A stretch of DNA of 64,000 bases, taken from the NCBI RefSeq assembly GCF_001399685.1, contig NZ_JTHN01000142.1, forward strand, positions 1 to 64,000, in the 5' to 3' direction. Under the pieces are notes generated by a model that did not search any database, had not been told where the DNA came from, and was given only the letters and a program-made list of their open reading frames with translations. Position numbers and translations under genes: made by a program. Of the stretch, positions 44,188 to 52,968 are shown in pieces (the first letter of the stretch is position 1; every line of letters starts with the position of its first letter). Source of the stretch: Paenibacillus sp. A3. GTDB taxonomy: Bacteria; Bacillota; Bacilli; Paenibacillales; NBRC-103111.

Positions 44188-44268
44188 TGCTCGAAGAGGG
44201 GCTGCCAAGTAATTCGGGCCTTTGCCGATTGCGCGCTAGCTATGGGGCCCACCCAGGTTTGGATGACC

Positions 44269-44452
44269 TTACCCGCTTGGTTCCGCGAAGAATCGCCATG
44301 CCTTACCGCGGACGGCCTGCAACGCCCCGAGCGCCATCAGGTCGCTGATGCAGAACAGTGCCGTGATGTCCGGCTGCTGCGCAAGCAGCCTGTACACCGC
44401 TTCTTTGGCTCCCGCTTCGGAGAAAGAGCCGTCTATGACGAGCGACTCCCCC
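44269..44452 (-). pseudogene. LacI-family regulator fragment
   Basis: Read on the minus strand, about 60 codons encode part of the sugar-binding domain of a LacI-type repressor (GESLVIDGSFSEAGAKEAVY, then RLLAQQPDITALFCISDLMA and LGALQAVRG). The match ends abruptly there, runs on a few unrelated codons and stops at 44271. No start codon, no HTH and no C-terminus are present, so it is a remnant. Its upstream end abuts a permease fragment on the opposite strand. Confidence 0.75.
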
Positions 44453-44454
44453 GA

Positions 44455-44801
44455 CGTTCACGTTCATGATGCGCCAGTTCTTCATCAACTTCCCGAAGGA
44501 GCTGGAGGAAGCGTCGCAGCTTGACGGGCTGAGCCGGTTCGGCATCTTCTTCCGCATCGCGCTGCCGCTGGCCGTTCCGGCGCTCGCCGCGCAGATGATC
44601 TTCGTGTTCATGGGCGCCTGGAACGAGTTCCTGAAGCCGCTCATGTTCGTTTCCGACAAGTCGATGTTTACGCTGACGCTCGGCTTGAACACCTTTAAGG
44701 GCCAGTACATCAGCTACTGGAATAACATCATGGCCGCGTCGATGGTGTTCACGCTGCCGGCGCTACTCATTTACGCCTTTTTCAAGCGTTTCTTCATCTA
44801 A
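44455..44801 (+). pseudogene. MalG-type sugar ABC permease, C-terminal fragment
   Basis: About 115 codons encode the C-terminal third of a carbohydrate ABC inner-membrane permease: the EAA loop region (RQFFINFPKELEEASQLDGL, then SRFGIFFRIALPLAVPAL) and the last two TM helices ending YAFFKRFFI. An ATG at 44466 opens the frame, but the first four helices are missing and there is no RBS. It cannot be functional. It joins the LacI fragment head to head at about 44453, so a deletion or rearrangement removed the genes between. Confidence 0.8.
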
Positions 44802-44854
44802 AGGCATTACGTTTACCGGCAGCAAGTAACACCACATACCACATACGACGTCAA

Positions 44855-44906
44855 AACAGCGGTCTCCAACCGGGACGATTCGTTTCCCGGGGAGACCGCT
44901 GTTTTT
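44855..44906 (+). terminator. Intrinsic terminator
   Basis: AACAGCGGTCTCC (44855-44867) pairs with GGAGACCGCTGTT (44891-44903), with an inner CCGGGA/TCCCGG-like stem and six T after it. It probably ended the former permease operon. Confidence 0.9.
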
Positions 44907-45018
44907 TGTCCTGATCATTGATTTATATAACATTTCATTGATTAGGCAAGTAGCCGCGCGCATCGTATCCCTTTTAAGATAAAGACAGATCGACAATACA
45001 CAGGAAAGGGTGGTCCTT

Positions 45019-45981
45019 TTGAAACAAACCGCGGCAGCGGTCCCTGAGGATCGTCCGGCGGCAAAGCCGGGGAAGACGAAGGTCGCGGCCTGGCTCAAGC
45101 AATGGGATTTGCAGCTTATGGTGCTGCCCGCGCTCGTCTTGATTTTGATTTTCAGCTATTTCCCGATGTACGGCGTGATCATCGCATTTCAGGATTACTC
45201 GGTGTTTAAAGGATTCGCGGCTAGCCCGTGGGTAGGCTTCAAGCATTTCGTCGATTTCTTCCAAGCGCCCGAGCTTGGCGTCGTGATGCGAAACACGATC
45301 GTCATCAGCTTCCTGAAGCTTGCCATCGGCTTTCCGGCGCCTATCATTCTTGCAATCCTGCTGAACGAAGTGAAAAATATGTTTTTCAAACGCGTCGTGC
45401 AGACGGTCAGCTACTTGCCGTATTTCCTGTCTTGGGTCATCGTCGCCAACTTCGTGATCTCTCTGCTTTCGACCGATAATGGAAGCGTAAACATTTTTCT
45501 CCAAAACATCGGGGTCATCGACGAACCGATTCCCTACTTGTCGGTCACGGAATATTTCTGGACCATTCTCGTCACGACGAACGTATGGAAAGAGATTGGC
45601 TTTGCCTCCATCGTATACTTGGCTGCAATCGCTTCCATCGACCCTCATCTGTACGAATCCGCCGCCATCGACGGGGCGAGCCGTTTTCGCATGACTTATT
45701 TGATAACGTTTCCATGCATTTTGCCGGTCGTGATGATCTTCTCCATTCTGGCCATCGGCAACTTGCTGAATGCGGGCTTCGAAGACTTGCTGCTGCTGGG
45801 CGTCAACCCGGCGCTGCGCGACGTATCGGAGGTTCTGGACACGTACGTGTACCGGATGGGGATTACATTAAACCGCTATTCGTTCGCGACAGCCGTCGGC
45901 TTGTTTAAGGCCATCGTCAGCGTCGGCCTGCTGACTCTTGCGAACTATCTCGCGAGAAAAACCGGCAACAGCTTGTGGTAA
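45019..45981 (+). CDS. LplB-type carbohydrate ABC permease
   Basis: 320 residues, six TM helices. It opens with WDLQLMVLPALVLILIFSYF and PMYGVIIAFQDYSVFKGF, typical of LplB/YtcQ-system permeases. The EAA motif is DPHLYESAAIDGASRFRMTY. The start is TTG at 45019 with AGGAAAGG 9 bp upstream; a GTG at 45010 sits directly on that site and is less likely. First gene of a sugar importer operon: permease, permease, binding protein, then regulator pair. Energy would come from a shared MsmX-type ATPase elsewhere, since none is encoded here. Confidence 0.92.
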   Translation: MKQTAAAVPEDRPAAKPGKTKVAAWLKQWDLQLMVLPALVLILIFSYFPMYGVIIAFQDYSVFKGFAASPWVGFKHFVDFFQAPELGVVMRNTIVISFLKLAIGFPAPIILAILLNEVKNMFFKRVVQTVSYLPYFLSWVIVANFVISLLSTDNGSVNIFLQNIGVIDEPIPYLSVTEYFWTILVTTNVWKEIGFASIVYLAAIASIDPHLYESAAIDGASRFRMTYLITFPCILPVVMIFSILAIGNLLNAGFEDLLLLGVNPALRDVSEVLDTYVYRMGITLNRYSFATAVGLFKAIVSVGLLTLANYLARKTGNSLW

Positions 45982-45994
45982 GGAGGATGTATTG

Positions 45995-46882
45995 ATGAAG
46001 CTGGCATTGGAAGATCGCGTCTTTAGCATCGTTATCCATATTGCGCTGCTCTTTCTGGCCTTCGTAACGTTTTATCCGTTCTGGAACTCCGCGGTCATCT
46101 CGTTCAACCTCGGTTCGGACACCAGTCTCGGCGGCATCACGTTCTGGCCCAGAGTTTTCACGTTGGAAAATTACCAAGTTGTGTTAAAGGACGTTAAAAT
46201 ATTGAAAGGCTTCGGCGTTTCCATCGCCCGTACGCTCGTCGGTACCTTTCTGACGATTGCGGCGACGTCCATCTTCGCTTACGGCATGTCCCGCAAGGAG
46301 CTGATCGGCCGGGGCTATTATATGACCTTCTGCATTATCACGCTTTATTTCGGCGGCGGTTTGATTCCGACCTACCTGCTCATTCGCGGTCTCGGCCTGT
46401 TCGATTCGTTCTGGGTATTCGTCATTCCGTCGATCATCAGCGTATGGAGCATGATCATCTTCCGGACGTTCTTCCGCCAAATTCCAGCCGGTCTCGAAGA
46501 TGCGGCGCGGATTGACGGCTGCGGCTACTGGGGCACGTTCCTGCGCGTCGTGCTGCCGTTGTCCGGCCCGGTCGTCGCCACGCTCTCGCTGTTCACGGCG
46601 ATCGCCCACTGGAACGACTGGTTCGTCGCTTCCATCTATATCAACAATCAGGACCTGCTGCCGGTTCAGGCGCTGCTGAAGCAGACGCTCGATTCCAATA
46701 TCGCTTCCGAGCTGACTCAGGACTCGGCGGCTCAAAGCTTCCTCGCCAAGCGGCAATCGTACACGACCAAGTCGCTGACGATGGCTACTATGATGGTTAC
46801 GACGGTTCCGATCATTCTTGTCTATCCGTTCTTGCAGCGGTTTTTCGTCAAGGGCGTGCTTGTCGGTTCCCTGAAAGAATAG
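45995..46882 (+). CDS. YtcP-type carbohydrate ABC permease
   Basis: 295 residues, six TM helices, second permease of the importer. The EAA loop is IPAGLEDAARIDGCGYWGTF; an N-terminal stretch RVFTLENYQVVLKD and a C-terminal SYTTKSLTMATMMVTTVPII are characteristic of the YtcP/AraQ branch. AAGGAGGATGTATTG precedes the ATG at 45995; a TTG one codon earlier is possible. It starts 13 bp after the first permease gene. Confidence 0.93.
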   Translation: MKLALEDRVFSIVIHIALLFLAFVTFYPFWNSAVISFNLGSDTSLGGITFWPRVFTLENYQVVLKDVKILKGFGVSIARTLVGTFLTIAATSIFAYGMSRKELIGRGYYMTFCIITLYFGGGLIPTYLLIRGLGLFDSFWVFVIPSIISVWSMIIFRTFFRQIPAGLEDAARIDGCGYWGTFLRVVLPLSGPVVATLSLFTAIAHWNDWFVASIYINNQDLLPVQALLKQTLDSNIASELTQDSAAQSFLAKRQSYTTKSLTMATMMVTTVPIILVYPFLQRFFVKGVLVGSLKE

Positions 46883-46950
46883 TCCGGGCTTCAAAGCGCA
46901 CCGCTTTAAGCATAGCTTGAAATGACAATGGGAAAGGGGCTATACAGACA

Positions 46951-48618
46951 ATGAACAATTGGGTCAAAAAAGGAATGGGTCCGCTGGCAGCCGTCATGGC
47001 TCTGGGGACGGTTATTTCCGGATGCTCCGGCGGGGGCAGCGCTCCCGCCGACAACAAAGCGGCGGCGCCGTCCGGGACGCAGACGCCGGCCGCCTCGTCG
47101 TCGGAGCCGTGGAAAATCGGCAGCGAGCCGGTCAGCTTCACGCTCTTCGGCAACTACGGCTGGTACACGATGCCTCCTTGGGGCAAAGACGTATTCTCCA
47201 AGCACGTACAAGAGCAGTACAAAATCAACATTACCGCCATTAACGCCGGGGGCAACGCGGAAGCCAAGCTGAGCACGATGATCGTTAGCAAGGACTTGCC
47301 CGACGTCATCTGGGGCGACCGCGACAAGTTCGAGCGGCTGCGCGAGAACGGTGTCCTCGTGCCGCTTGACCCTTATTTGGACAAATACCCGAACCTGAAA
47401 AAGTGGGCGGGCGACGAAATTTTGAACATGCTGCGCTCCAAAGACGGCAAGCTGTACATGTTCCCGAACTGGTACACGAACAAGCCGACAGGCAACGCCG
47501 GCTACGTCGTCAACAAGAAAATTTACGAAGAGCTCGGCAAGCCGAAGCTGGAAACGACCGATGACCTGTACAACTACCTGAAGCTCGTCAAGGAGAAATA
47601 TCCGAACATTATCCCGTTCGAGCCGGGCCAGGCCAAGGAAGGCAAAGGCGTCGACCTGCTGTTCTCCGCCTTCGCCGAGAACAATCCGGCGAGCTACGCG
47701 GGAACGCTGCGCGCCTTGCCGAAGGACGGCAAATTTACGTCGCTCTTCGCCGATCCGGTGTACAAGGAAGCGATGATCTTCGTCAACAAGTTGCACCGCG
47801 AGAAGCTCATGACGCAGGACGCGCTGACGCAAACGGTCGATCAAGTACGTGAGAGGCTTAACACCGGCCGAGTCGCCGTGTATGCCGATATTACCGCCAC
47901 CGACTATGCTTCCAAAGCGGATGCCGAGCTTTCCAAGTCCGATCCGAATGCCGGCTACTTCATGATCTGGCCGATCCACAAGCCGGGACTGGACAAGAAC
48001 AAAATTATGGTGGCCCACTACGACCGTCTGGGCTGGAACGCCGCCGCGATCACGGCGACGGCCAAGGACCCCGAGAAAATTTTTGCGGTGCTGGACTGGA
48101 TGACCAGCCCGGACGGCATGCGTCAAATCGTATGGGGTCCGGAAGGGATGTATTGGAAAGGTCTGGACAGCGAAGGTTTGCCGAACTTGACGGACAAATT
48201 TTTCAGCGAGCCTGCAGAGCGCACAAAGAATATGAACGCGACGAACGACCTGCAATTCGTCGGCAACTCGACGTACAACGACAAAATCAAAGTGAAGGCC
48301 GAGCTCTCCTTGCCGGAAGAGAAGCGTTCCTGGGAAACGAAATACCAGGACGCCATTACCTGGAAGACGCATATGGACTTGACGGCGATGCGCGGGATCG
48401 AGCCGCCGCAGGACAGCCCGGAAGGGATCATTCGCGAGCGCTGGACCGAATTGTATAAGAAAGTCCGTGCCCAAGCGATTCTCGCCAAAAGCGAGCAAGA
48501 AGTGATTGAGATCATCGATAAAGGCGAGAAGGACGCGCAGACGCTCGGCATCGAGAAGCTTAACGACTATTTGACAAAACGCTGGAAGGAAAACGAAGAG
48601 AAAATGAAGAAGAAATAG
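46951..48618 (+). CDS. Extracellular solute-binding lipoprotein (LipO/YtcQ type)
   Basis: 555 residues. The signal peptide ends in the lipobox ISGC, followed by a Gly/Ser/Ala/Pro-rich tether (about 25-50) and the mature family-1 binding domain (STMIVSKDLPDVIWGDRDKF, LDPYLDKYPNLKKWAG, MFPNWYTNKPTGNAGYVVNK, VVWGPEGMYW-like end region). It captures an oligosaccharide for the two upstream permeases. GGAAAGGGGC lies before the ATG. A hairpin and repeat copy C follow the stop. Confidence 0.95.
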   Translation: MNNWVKKGMGPLAAVMALGTVISGCSGGGSAPADNKAAAPSGTQTPAASSSEPWKIGSEPVSFTLFGNYGWYTMPPWGKDVFSKHVQEQYKINITAINAGGNAEAKLSTMIVSKDLPDVIWGDRDKFERLRENGVLVPLDPYLDKYPNLKKWAGDEILNMLRSKDGKLYMFPNWYTNKPTGNAGYVVNKKIYEELGKPKLETTDDLYNYLKLVKEKYPNIIPFEPGQAKEGKGVDLLFSAFAENNPASYAGTLRALPKDGKFTSLFADPVYKEAMIFVNKLHREKLMTQDALTQTVDQVRERLNTGRVAVYADITATDYASKADAELSKSDPNAGYFMIWPIHKPGLDKNKIMVAHYDRLGWNAAAITATAKDPEKIFAVLDWMTSPDGMRQIVWGPEGMYWKGLDSEGLPNLTDKFFSEPAERTKNMNATNDLQFVGNSTYNDKIKVKAELSLPEEKRSWETKYQDAITWKTHMDLTAMRGIEPPQDSPEGIIRERWTELYKKVRAQAILAKSEQEVIEIIDKGEKDAQTLGIEKLNDYLTKRWKENEEKMKKK

Positions 48619-48634
48619 TCCATGCGGACAAGGC

Positions 48635-48657
48635 AGGGTGCGCTATCGGCGCACCCT
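48635..48657. terminator. Hairpin, left copy flanking repeat C
   Basis: GGTGCGCTATCGGCGCACC (48637-48655), extended by one further base pair on either side, folds into an 8-9 bp stem. It lies 17 bp after the binding-protein stop. No T-run follows because repeat C begins at once. Confidence 0.6.
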
Positions 48658-48930
48658 GAGCTTGTCGAGAAAGTGGTCTGTACAAAAATAGAGATACATA
48701 CGGAGGTGGGGTATTCACTGGAGGAGCGCCAGCGTTCGCCTTTGTCTGCGGGAAATGTCCGCTGTTAAGCGGCTTCCAATCAATATTTCCCGCTGACCCG
48801 GGGTCCCTGCAAAGTACTCGGACTAAGCTACCCTGATTCAACTTCACTTTGCGGGGTGGAGCAGCGACCGGAAGTGAATACCCCACCCCCTCGTTGCACC
48901 TCTAATCTCCATTGACCACGTTCTCGACAT
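48658..48930. repeat. Palindromic repeat, copy C (inverted orientation, with an extra insert)
   Basis: The left end is GAGCTTGTCGAGAAAGTGG (48658-48676); the right end CCACGTTCTCGACA (48916-48929) matches its inverse with one mismatch. Arms are GTGGGGTATTCACT and AGTGAATACCCCAC-like (GAAGTGAATACCCCACC near 48870-48886). The core GGGAAATGTCCGCT ... AGCGGCTTCC ... ATTTCCC is the reverse complement of that in B and D. About 65 bp not found in B or D lie at about 48797-48865 (containing CCTGCAAAGT and ACTTTGCGGG as a further inverted pair). The 48619-48999 gap holds only this element and its two hairpins. Confidence 0.8.
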
Positions 48931-48935
48931 TCTAT

Positions 48936-48956
48936 AGGTGCGCTATCGGCGCACCT
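48936..48956. terminator. Hairpin, right copy flanking repeat C
   Basis: GGTGCGCTATCGGCGCACC (48937-48955) is identical over 19 bases to the hairpin on the left side of the element. It is followed by a weakly T-rich stretch before the regulator gene. Confidence 0.6.
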
Positions 48957-48999
48957 GCTTCCCATTTCATTCGAAGATCCAAGGCAGAGGAGGACCGAC

Positions 49000-49803
49000 A
49001 TGTACAAAGTGCTGATCGCAGACGATGAGACGCTGGATCTGGAAGGAATGAAGACATTTATTCCCTGGGAGTCGCTCGGGATGGAAATTGTGGGCGCCGT
49101 GACGAACGGGTTCTCCGCTTGCGAGCTGATCGAGACCCAGAAGATCGATGTGCTGGTCACCGACGTCAATATGCCCAACATGTCCGGCCTCGAGCTGGCG
49201 AAACGCGCGAAGGAACGGTTCCACGACGTGCGGATCATTTTTGTCAGCGGTTACAGAGACTTTCAATATGTGAAGGAAGCCCTGACCTTGCAAGCTTACA
49301 GCTACGTGCTGAAACCGATGAACGAGGACGAGCTCATTCAATCGCTCGAACGCATTCGGCGCGATCTGGATGACGCCCGCAAGCGCGAGCAAGCGGAGCA
49401 TGAGGTCCGGCAGATGCTGTCGGGCGGCGCACAGTCCGCCCCATCCCCAGCTGTTGATGGCAAGACCGCGGACGGGATGGGCAAAAACGGGAAGCTGATT
49501 CAAGAAATGATCGATATGATGCGCAGCGAACTGGAGCGGCCGCTCACGCTAAAGGAAGTGGCCGATCAATTCTCCTTTTCGCCGAATTACCTCGGACAAA
49601 TGTTCAAGGAAGCGACGGGCCAGACGTTCCATGAATATCTTGTCGCGCTGCGCATGGAAAAAGCCGGAGAGCTGCTGCGCGATCCGAAGCTGCGCATTTA
49701 TGAGGTGGCTTATCGGGTCGGCTACCGCTATATGCCCTATTTCAGCAAGCAATTCAAAGAAACGTACCGGATGACCCCGCTGGAATTCCGCAATGGCCAA
49801 TAG
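49000..49803 (+). CDS. YesN-type response regulator (receiver plus AraC HTH)
   Basis: 267 residues. The receiver has VLIADDETLDLEGM, the phospho-Asp in VLVTDVNMPNMSGLEL and the Lys in YVLKPMNE. After a short linker come two AraC-type HTHs (TLKEVADQFSFSPNYLGQMF; IYEVAYRVGYRYMPYFSKQF). It is about half the usual YesN length because the middle domain is missing, but receiver and DNA-binding parts look intact. GAGGAGGACCGAC precedes the ATG. It overlaps the kinase gene that follows by 11 bp and probably controls the importer upstream. Confidence 0.93.
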   Translation: MYKVLIADDETLDLEGMKTFIPWESLGMEIVGAVTNGFSACELIETQKIDVLVTDVNMPNMSGLELAKRAKERFHDVRIIFVSGYRDFQYVKEALTLQAYSYVLKPMNEDELIQSLERIRRDLDDARKREQAEHEVRQMLSGGAQSAPSPAVDGKTADGMGKNGKLIQEMIDMMRSELERPLTLKEVADQFSFSPNYLGQMFKEATGQTFHEYLVALRMEKAGELLRDPKLRIYEVAYRVGYRYMPYFSKQFKETYRMTPLEFRNGQ

Positions 49804-51634
49804 TCGAATCCGGTCTGCCCTCCGTTCACTCCGGCGAAGCAGCGCTGCCGCTTCCGAGGCGGAAGCAAGATATATGCCCTTCGGGTACAAGCTGATGCTG
49901 TCCTATATGCTCCTTACCTTGGTTCATGTGATCTTGTTCGGTTATTTTGCCAATTGGATATTTGTGGATTCCGTACGCAAGCAGACGAGTGAGAACGTTC
50001 AGGCGGCGCTGCGCCAAATGAAGGACAATATCGAGTACCGGATGAAGGATACGGTTCGCCTGTCGGACATGATCTACTACGACGAGACGGTGGCTTCCCG
50101 GCTGAGGAGATTGAACGAAGGCTACTACGGCTACGAATCGGTCACGCAATATTTGGAGCCCAAGTTCGATAGCGTCATCAAGGCGACGAACCACCGCATC
50201 TGGCTCGTCGTTTACTTGCGAAACGAAACCTTGCCCGAAATCTACTCGTTTTATAATGATTCGGACCCGCTGACTTATGCCGGCAAAAGCTACAACATGC
50301 TGTATCTGAAGCGGATCGCCGACAATTCGTGGTATCAGGATTTTCCCCCGGAGCGTTACGGGGTGACCATGCAGTGGCAGCAGATCGACCGGGATGCCGA
50401 GTTCGGCAATATTTCGCTCCTGCGGCGGCTCGTGGATACGGCTTCCTTCGGCCGCCAATTGGATTTCGGCTTCATGCGGCTCACCGTCAAGCTGACGGAG
50501 ATGTTCGAAACCGTCTCTCCGGATTTCGGGGAAGGCACGTCGGTTCGGATCGAGGACGGGAAAGGGCAGATTTTGTTCGAGCGGGGCGCTTGGACGACCG
50601 GCCGGATTGCCCAGGTCGGGGAAAGCAATTACTTGACGATTACCGAGCCGTTCCAAGACTTGGACTGGAAGCTTGTAGCCAGCATCCCGAAGGAATCGGT
50701 CGAGAAGGATGCGAAGAAAGTGAAAGTGCTGACCGCCGTCATCGGATCGGCCAGTTTTCTGCTCTTTCTGGGTGTAGGCGGCTTCCTGTCCCGCTACTTC
50801 TCCAAGCGCGTGTCGCGCATTGTGAGGGTGCTTGATTCGTTCCGTCACGGCAGCTTCCATAAGCGGATACGCTTCAAGGGAAAGGACGAGTTCTCGACGA
50901 TCTCGCAATCCATCAACGCGATGGCGGAGCATATCGACGGGCTGATTCAACAGGTGTACGTCGCCGGCATCAAGAAGAAAGAAGCCGAGCTGGAATCGCT
51001 GCAGGCCCAGATCAATCCGCATTTTCTATACAATACGCTGTCCTCGATCAGCTTGTTGGCCAAGTTCGGGCAAGTCGACCAGTTGCACCGGATGGTCAGC
51101 AATCTGGCGCTGTTCTACCGGCTTTCGCTCAACGAAGGGCGCACCATAATTCCGGTAGCGAACGAGCTGGAGCAAGCGAAAGCCTATCTCGATATTCAAA
51201 AGGTGAAATATACCGACCGTCTGGACGTTTTGTTCGAGATTGAGCCGGAGCTGCTGCGCTACGAGATGGTCAAGCTGGTGCTGCAGCCGTTCCTGGAAAA
51301 TGTGCTGAAGCATGCCTGGACGGGCGACCGGGTGCATATCCGGGTTGCCGGCCGCCGGATCGGCGACGATATCGAGTTCCGCATCATCGATGACGGCGTC
51401 GGAATGACGCCGGACACACTGCGGCGCATCTCGCAGTTCGACGACGGCGAAGAAGCCGGGTACGGCATCCGCAACGTTCATCAACGGATCGAGCTGCATT
51501 ACGGCAAGCCGTACGGCGTGAGCATCTACAGCAAGCTGGGCATCGGAACGTCGGTGACGATCCGTCTGCCGTGTGTGCCGCGGACGGCGCCATACGTATC
51601 CAGCCGGGCGGAGCTGGATGCCGGACGGCGTTAG
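49793..51634 (+). CDS. YesM-type sensor histidine kinase
   Basis: 613 residues. TM1 is at about 30-56, a large extracytoplasmic dCache-like sensor at about 57-305, TM2 at about 310-330, and HAMP follows. The His_kinase motif is LQAQINPHFLYNTLSSISLL (phospho-acceptor His in NPHF), and the HATPase has VLQPFLENVLKHAW and EAGYGIRNVHQRIELHYG. It pairs with the YesN regulator. The start at 49793 overlaps the regulator gene; an ATG at 49874 with GGAAGC upstream is a reasonable alternative. Confidence 0.93.
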   Translation: MANSRIRSALRSLRRSSAAASEAEARYMPFGYKLMLSYMLLTLVHVILFGYFANWIFVDSVRKQTSENVQAALRQMKDNIEYRMKDTVRLSDMIYYDETVASRLRRLNEGYYGYESVTQYLEPKFDSVIKATNHRIWLVVYLRNETLPEIYSFYNDSDPLTYAGKSYNMLYLKRIADNSWYQDFPPERYGVTMQWQQIDRDAEFGNISLLRRLVDTASFGRQLDFGFMRLTVKLTEMFETVSPDFGEGTSVRIEDGKGQILFERGAWTTGRIAQVGESNYLTITEPFQDLDWKLVASIPKESVEKDAKKVKVLTAVIGSASFLLFLGVGGFLSRYFSKRVSRIVRVLDSFRHGSFHKRIRFKGKDEFSTISQSINAMAEHIDGLIQQVYVAGIKKKEAELESLQAQINPHFLYNTLSSISLLAKFGQVDQLHRMVSNLALFYRLSLNEGRTIIPVANELEQAKAYLDIQKVKYTDRLDVLFEIEPELLRYEMVKLVLQPFLENVLKHAWTGDRVHIRVAGRRIGDDIEFRIIDDGVGMTPDTLRRISQFDDGEEAGYGIRNVHQRIELHYGKPYGVSIYSKLGIGTSVTIRLPCVPRTAPYVSSRAELDAGRR

Positions 51635-51653
51635 GCGTAAGGGTGTTGAAACG

Positions 51654-51675
51654 AGCTTCCCGTATGGGGAAGCTT
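51654..51675. terminator. Terminator hairpin between convergent genes
   Basis: AGCTTCCC (51654-51661) pairs with GGGAAGCT (51667-51674), the stem extending to GAAA/TTTC. It reaches the stop codon of the minus-strand AbrB-type gene and serves the YesM operon. Confidence 0.7.
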
Positions 51676-52084
51676 ATTTCAATTGCTTGAGCAATTGGCT
51701 AACCCTGCCCTGCGATATGCCAATCAAATTACCCCATTCGGTTTGCGAAGCAGATGGATACTGTTCCTTCACTTCGGCCAGGCGGAGCATCGTGTCCTTA
51801 TTCCGTTTTCGTTTCGTTCCGGGTACTTGTTCGTTATTCCCGTCTAGCTCCTTTAAGCAGGCCCTACAGATAAACCGTCCACGATAAAAGACAAGCTGCT
51901 CGGTGGTGGAACAAAAAATACATTCCTCTGCGCGGTACTTCCGGATCAGCACCTGCCTTTTTTCGTCATCGGCGAAAAACTCAATAGCATCGCCAAAGTC
52001 TATATTCAAAGTTCGCTGCAGTTCAATTGGCAGATTAATCCGTCCAAGATGATCCAAATGTCGGACAATGCCTGTTTTTTTCAT
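51674..52084 (-). CDS. AbrB-type regulator with zinc-knuckle-like middle and C-terminal HTH
   Basis: 136 residues. Residues 1 to about 50 are an AbrB/SpoVT swapped-hairpin DNA-binding domain (GIVRHLDHLGRINLPIELQR, then TLNIDFGDAIEFF). Next comes a four-cysteine segment (CIFC at about 56-59 and CRAC at about 74-77) that could bind zinc. The C-terminus (about 105-136; YPSASQTEWGNLIGISQGRV, then SQLLKQLK) looks like a second helix-turn-helix. This three-part layout differs from plain AbrB/Abh proteins. The gene is AT-richer than the window average. Confidence 0.8.
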   Translation of the reverse strand: MKKTGIVRHLDHLGRINLPIELQRTLNIDFGDAIEFFADDEKRQVLIRKYRAEECIFCSTTEQLVFYRGRFICRACLKELDGNNEQVPGTKRKRNKDTMLRLAEVKEQYPSASQTEWGNLIGISQGRVSQLLKQLK

Positions 52085-52383
52085 TTTCCCGAACTCCCAT
52101 AACCTAGAATAAGCTTCGTCGTGCGAATCCCCGTAGAGAAAAGGATAAAAATGCCACCGTCAGCTTTTGGAGTTCCATTCCGTTATAGAAGTGATGGACC
52201 GCCTTCTCTCTGGGCGCGCACCGTATCATTACCCTAATTTCAGATACTTCACGCTTTCTACTACATATAACGATCTATCCCGAGCAAATTTGACGAAAAA
52301 AATTTACAAAAACAAGAAACTTATTACATAAAATGATCGTTCAAACAATTGTATATAAGAGAAATGGTGTTGGAGGAATATAC
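52085..52383. other. 299-bp AT-rich divergent promoter region
   Basis: No gene. The region between the AbrB-type gene (leftward) and the sigma factor gene (rightward) becomes strongly AT-rich from about 52230. TTTGACGAA near 52283 is one base from a Spo0A box. No clear sigma-A -35/-10 pair with 17-bp spacing stands out. Confidence 0.4.
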
Positions 52384-52968
52384 ATGGAGCAATGGCTCAC
52401 GTTCTTGCGTAACAATTTCCATCACCTGGACAACTCATCTCAAGAATTGATCTATCATTCTTTTCGGGAACTGATCTATCACGACATATACTTTTTGTTC
52501 AGGGATCACGCCTTAGCCGAAGATGTTGTACAAGAATCATTTTTAAAAGTGGTAGAGAAAGCGCCAAAGCTGGAAAACACTTCAAATATGAAAGCTTGGC
52601 TCAAAAAAGTGGCCCGGAATACCGCTTACGATTGTTTTAAAAAAAACAAAAAATACCGGCATGTATCCGACCTGCAGCTCGTTAAGGACAGTGAATACTT
52701 TTCTCCAACCGAAGAACGCACAGTAGCCGATCAGGTGGAGGAAAAAATCCGTGACGAAATGCTTCATGAAGCCCTTAATCAATTGAATTTCAAATACAGG
52801 CATGTGTTGCTTTTATTTTATATCGAAGAAAAATCATACCGTGAAATCGCCCAAGAATTACAGATATCGGAACAAGCCCTCGCTCAAATCCTAACAAGGG
52901 CCCGCAAGAAATTGTTTTATTATTTCTCAAGAAAATGGGTTGATCAAAATGAATCATATAGAGCATGA
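52384..52968 (+). CDS. RNA polymerase sigma factor, ECF type
   Basis: 194 residues. Sigma region 2 is at about 30-95 (DIYFLFRDHALAEDVVQESF; MKAWLKKVARNTAYDCFKKN). Region 4 is at about 135-185 (LNFKYRHVLLLFYIEEKSYR, EIAQELQISEQALAQILTRA). The start at 52384 was chosen for TTGGAGGAATATAC; the longer frame lacks a site. It overlaps the next gene, an anti-sigma-like membrane protein, so the pair is cotranscribed and coupled. Confidence 0.92.
   Translation: MEQWLTFLRNNFHHLDNSSQELIYHSFRELIYHDIYFLFRDHALAEDVVQESFLKVVEKAPKLENTSNMKAWLKKVARNTAYDCFKKNKKYRHVSDLQLVKDSEYFSPTEERTVADQVEEKIRDEMLHEALNQLNFKYRHVLLLFYIEEKSYREIAQELQISEQALAQILTRARKKLFYYFSRKWVDQNESYRA

Noticed and set aside
46906-48498. 530-codon open frame antisense to the solute-binding protein gene
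   Set aside because: It mirrors the codon structure of the binding-protein gene, whose product is clearly recognisable with signal peptide and family motifs. The antisense product has no family features.
49826-51022. 398-codon open frame antisense to the YesM kinase gene
   Set aside because: Shadow of a GC-rich coding gene; no RBS or recognisable domain.
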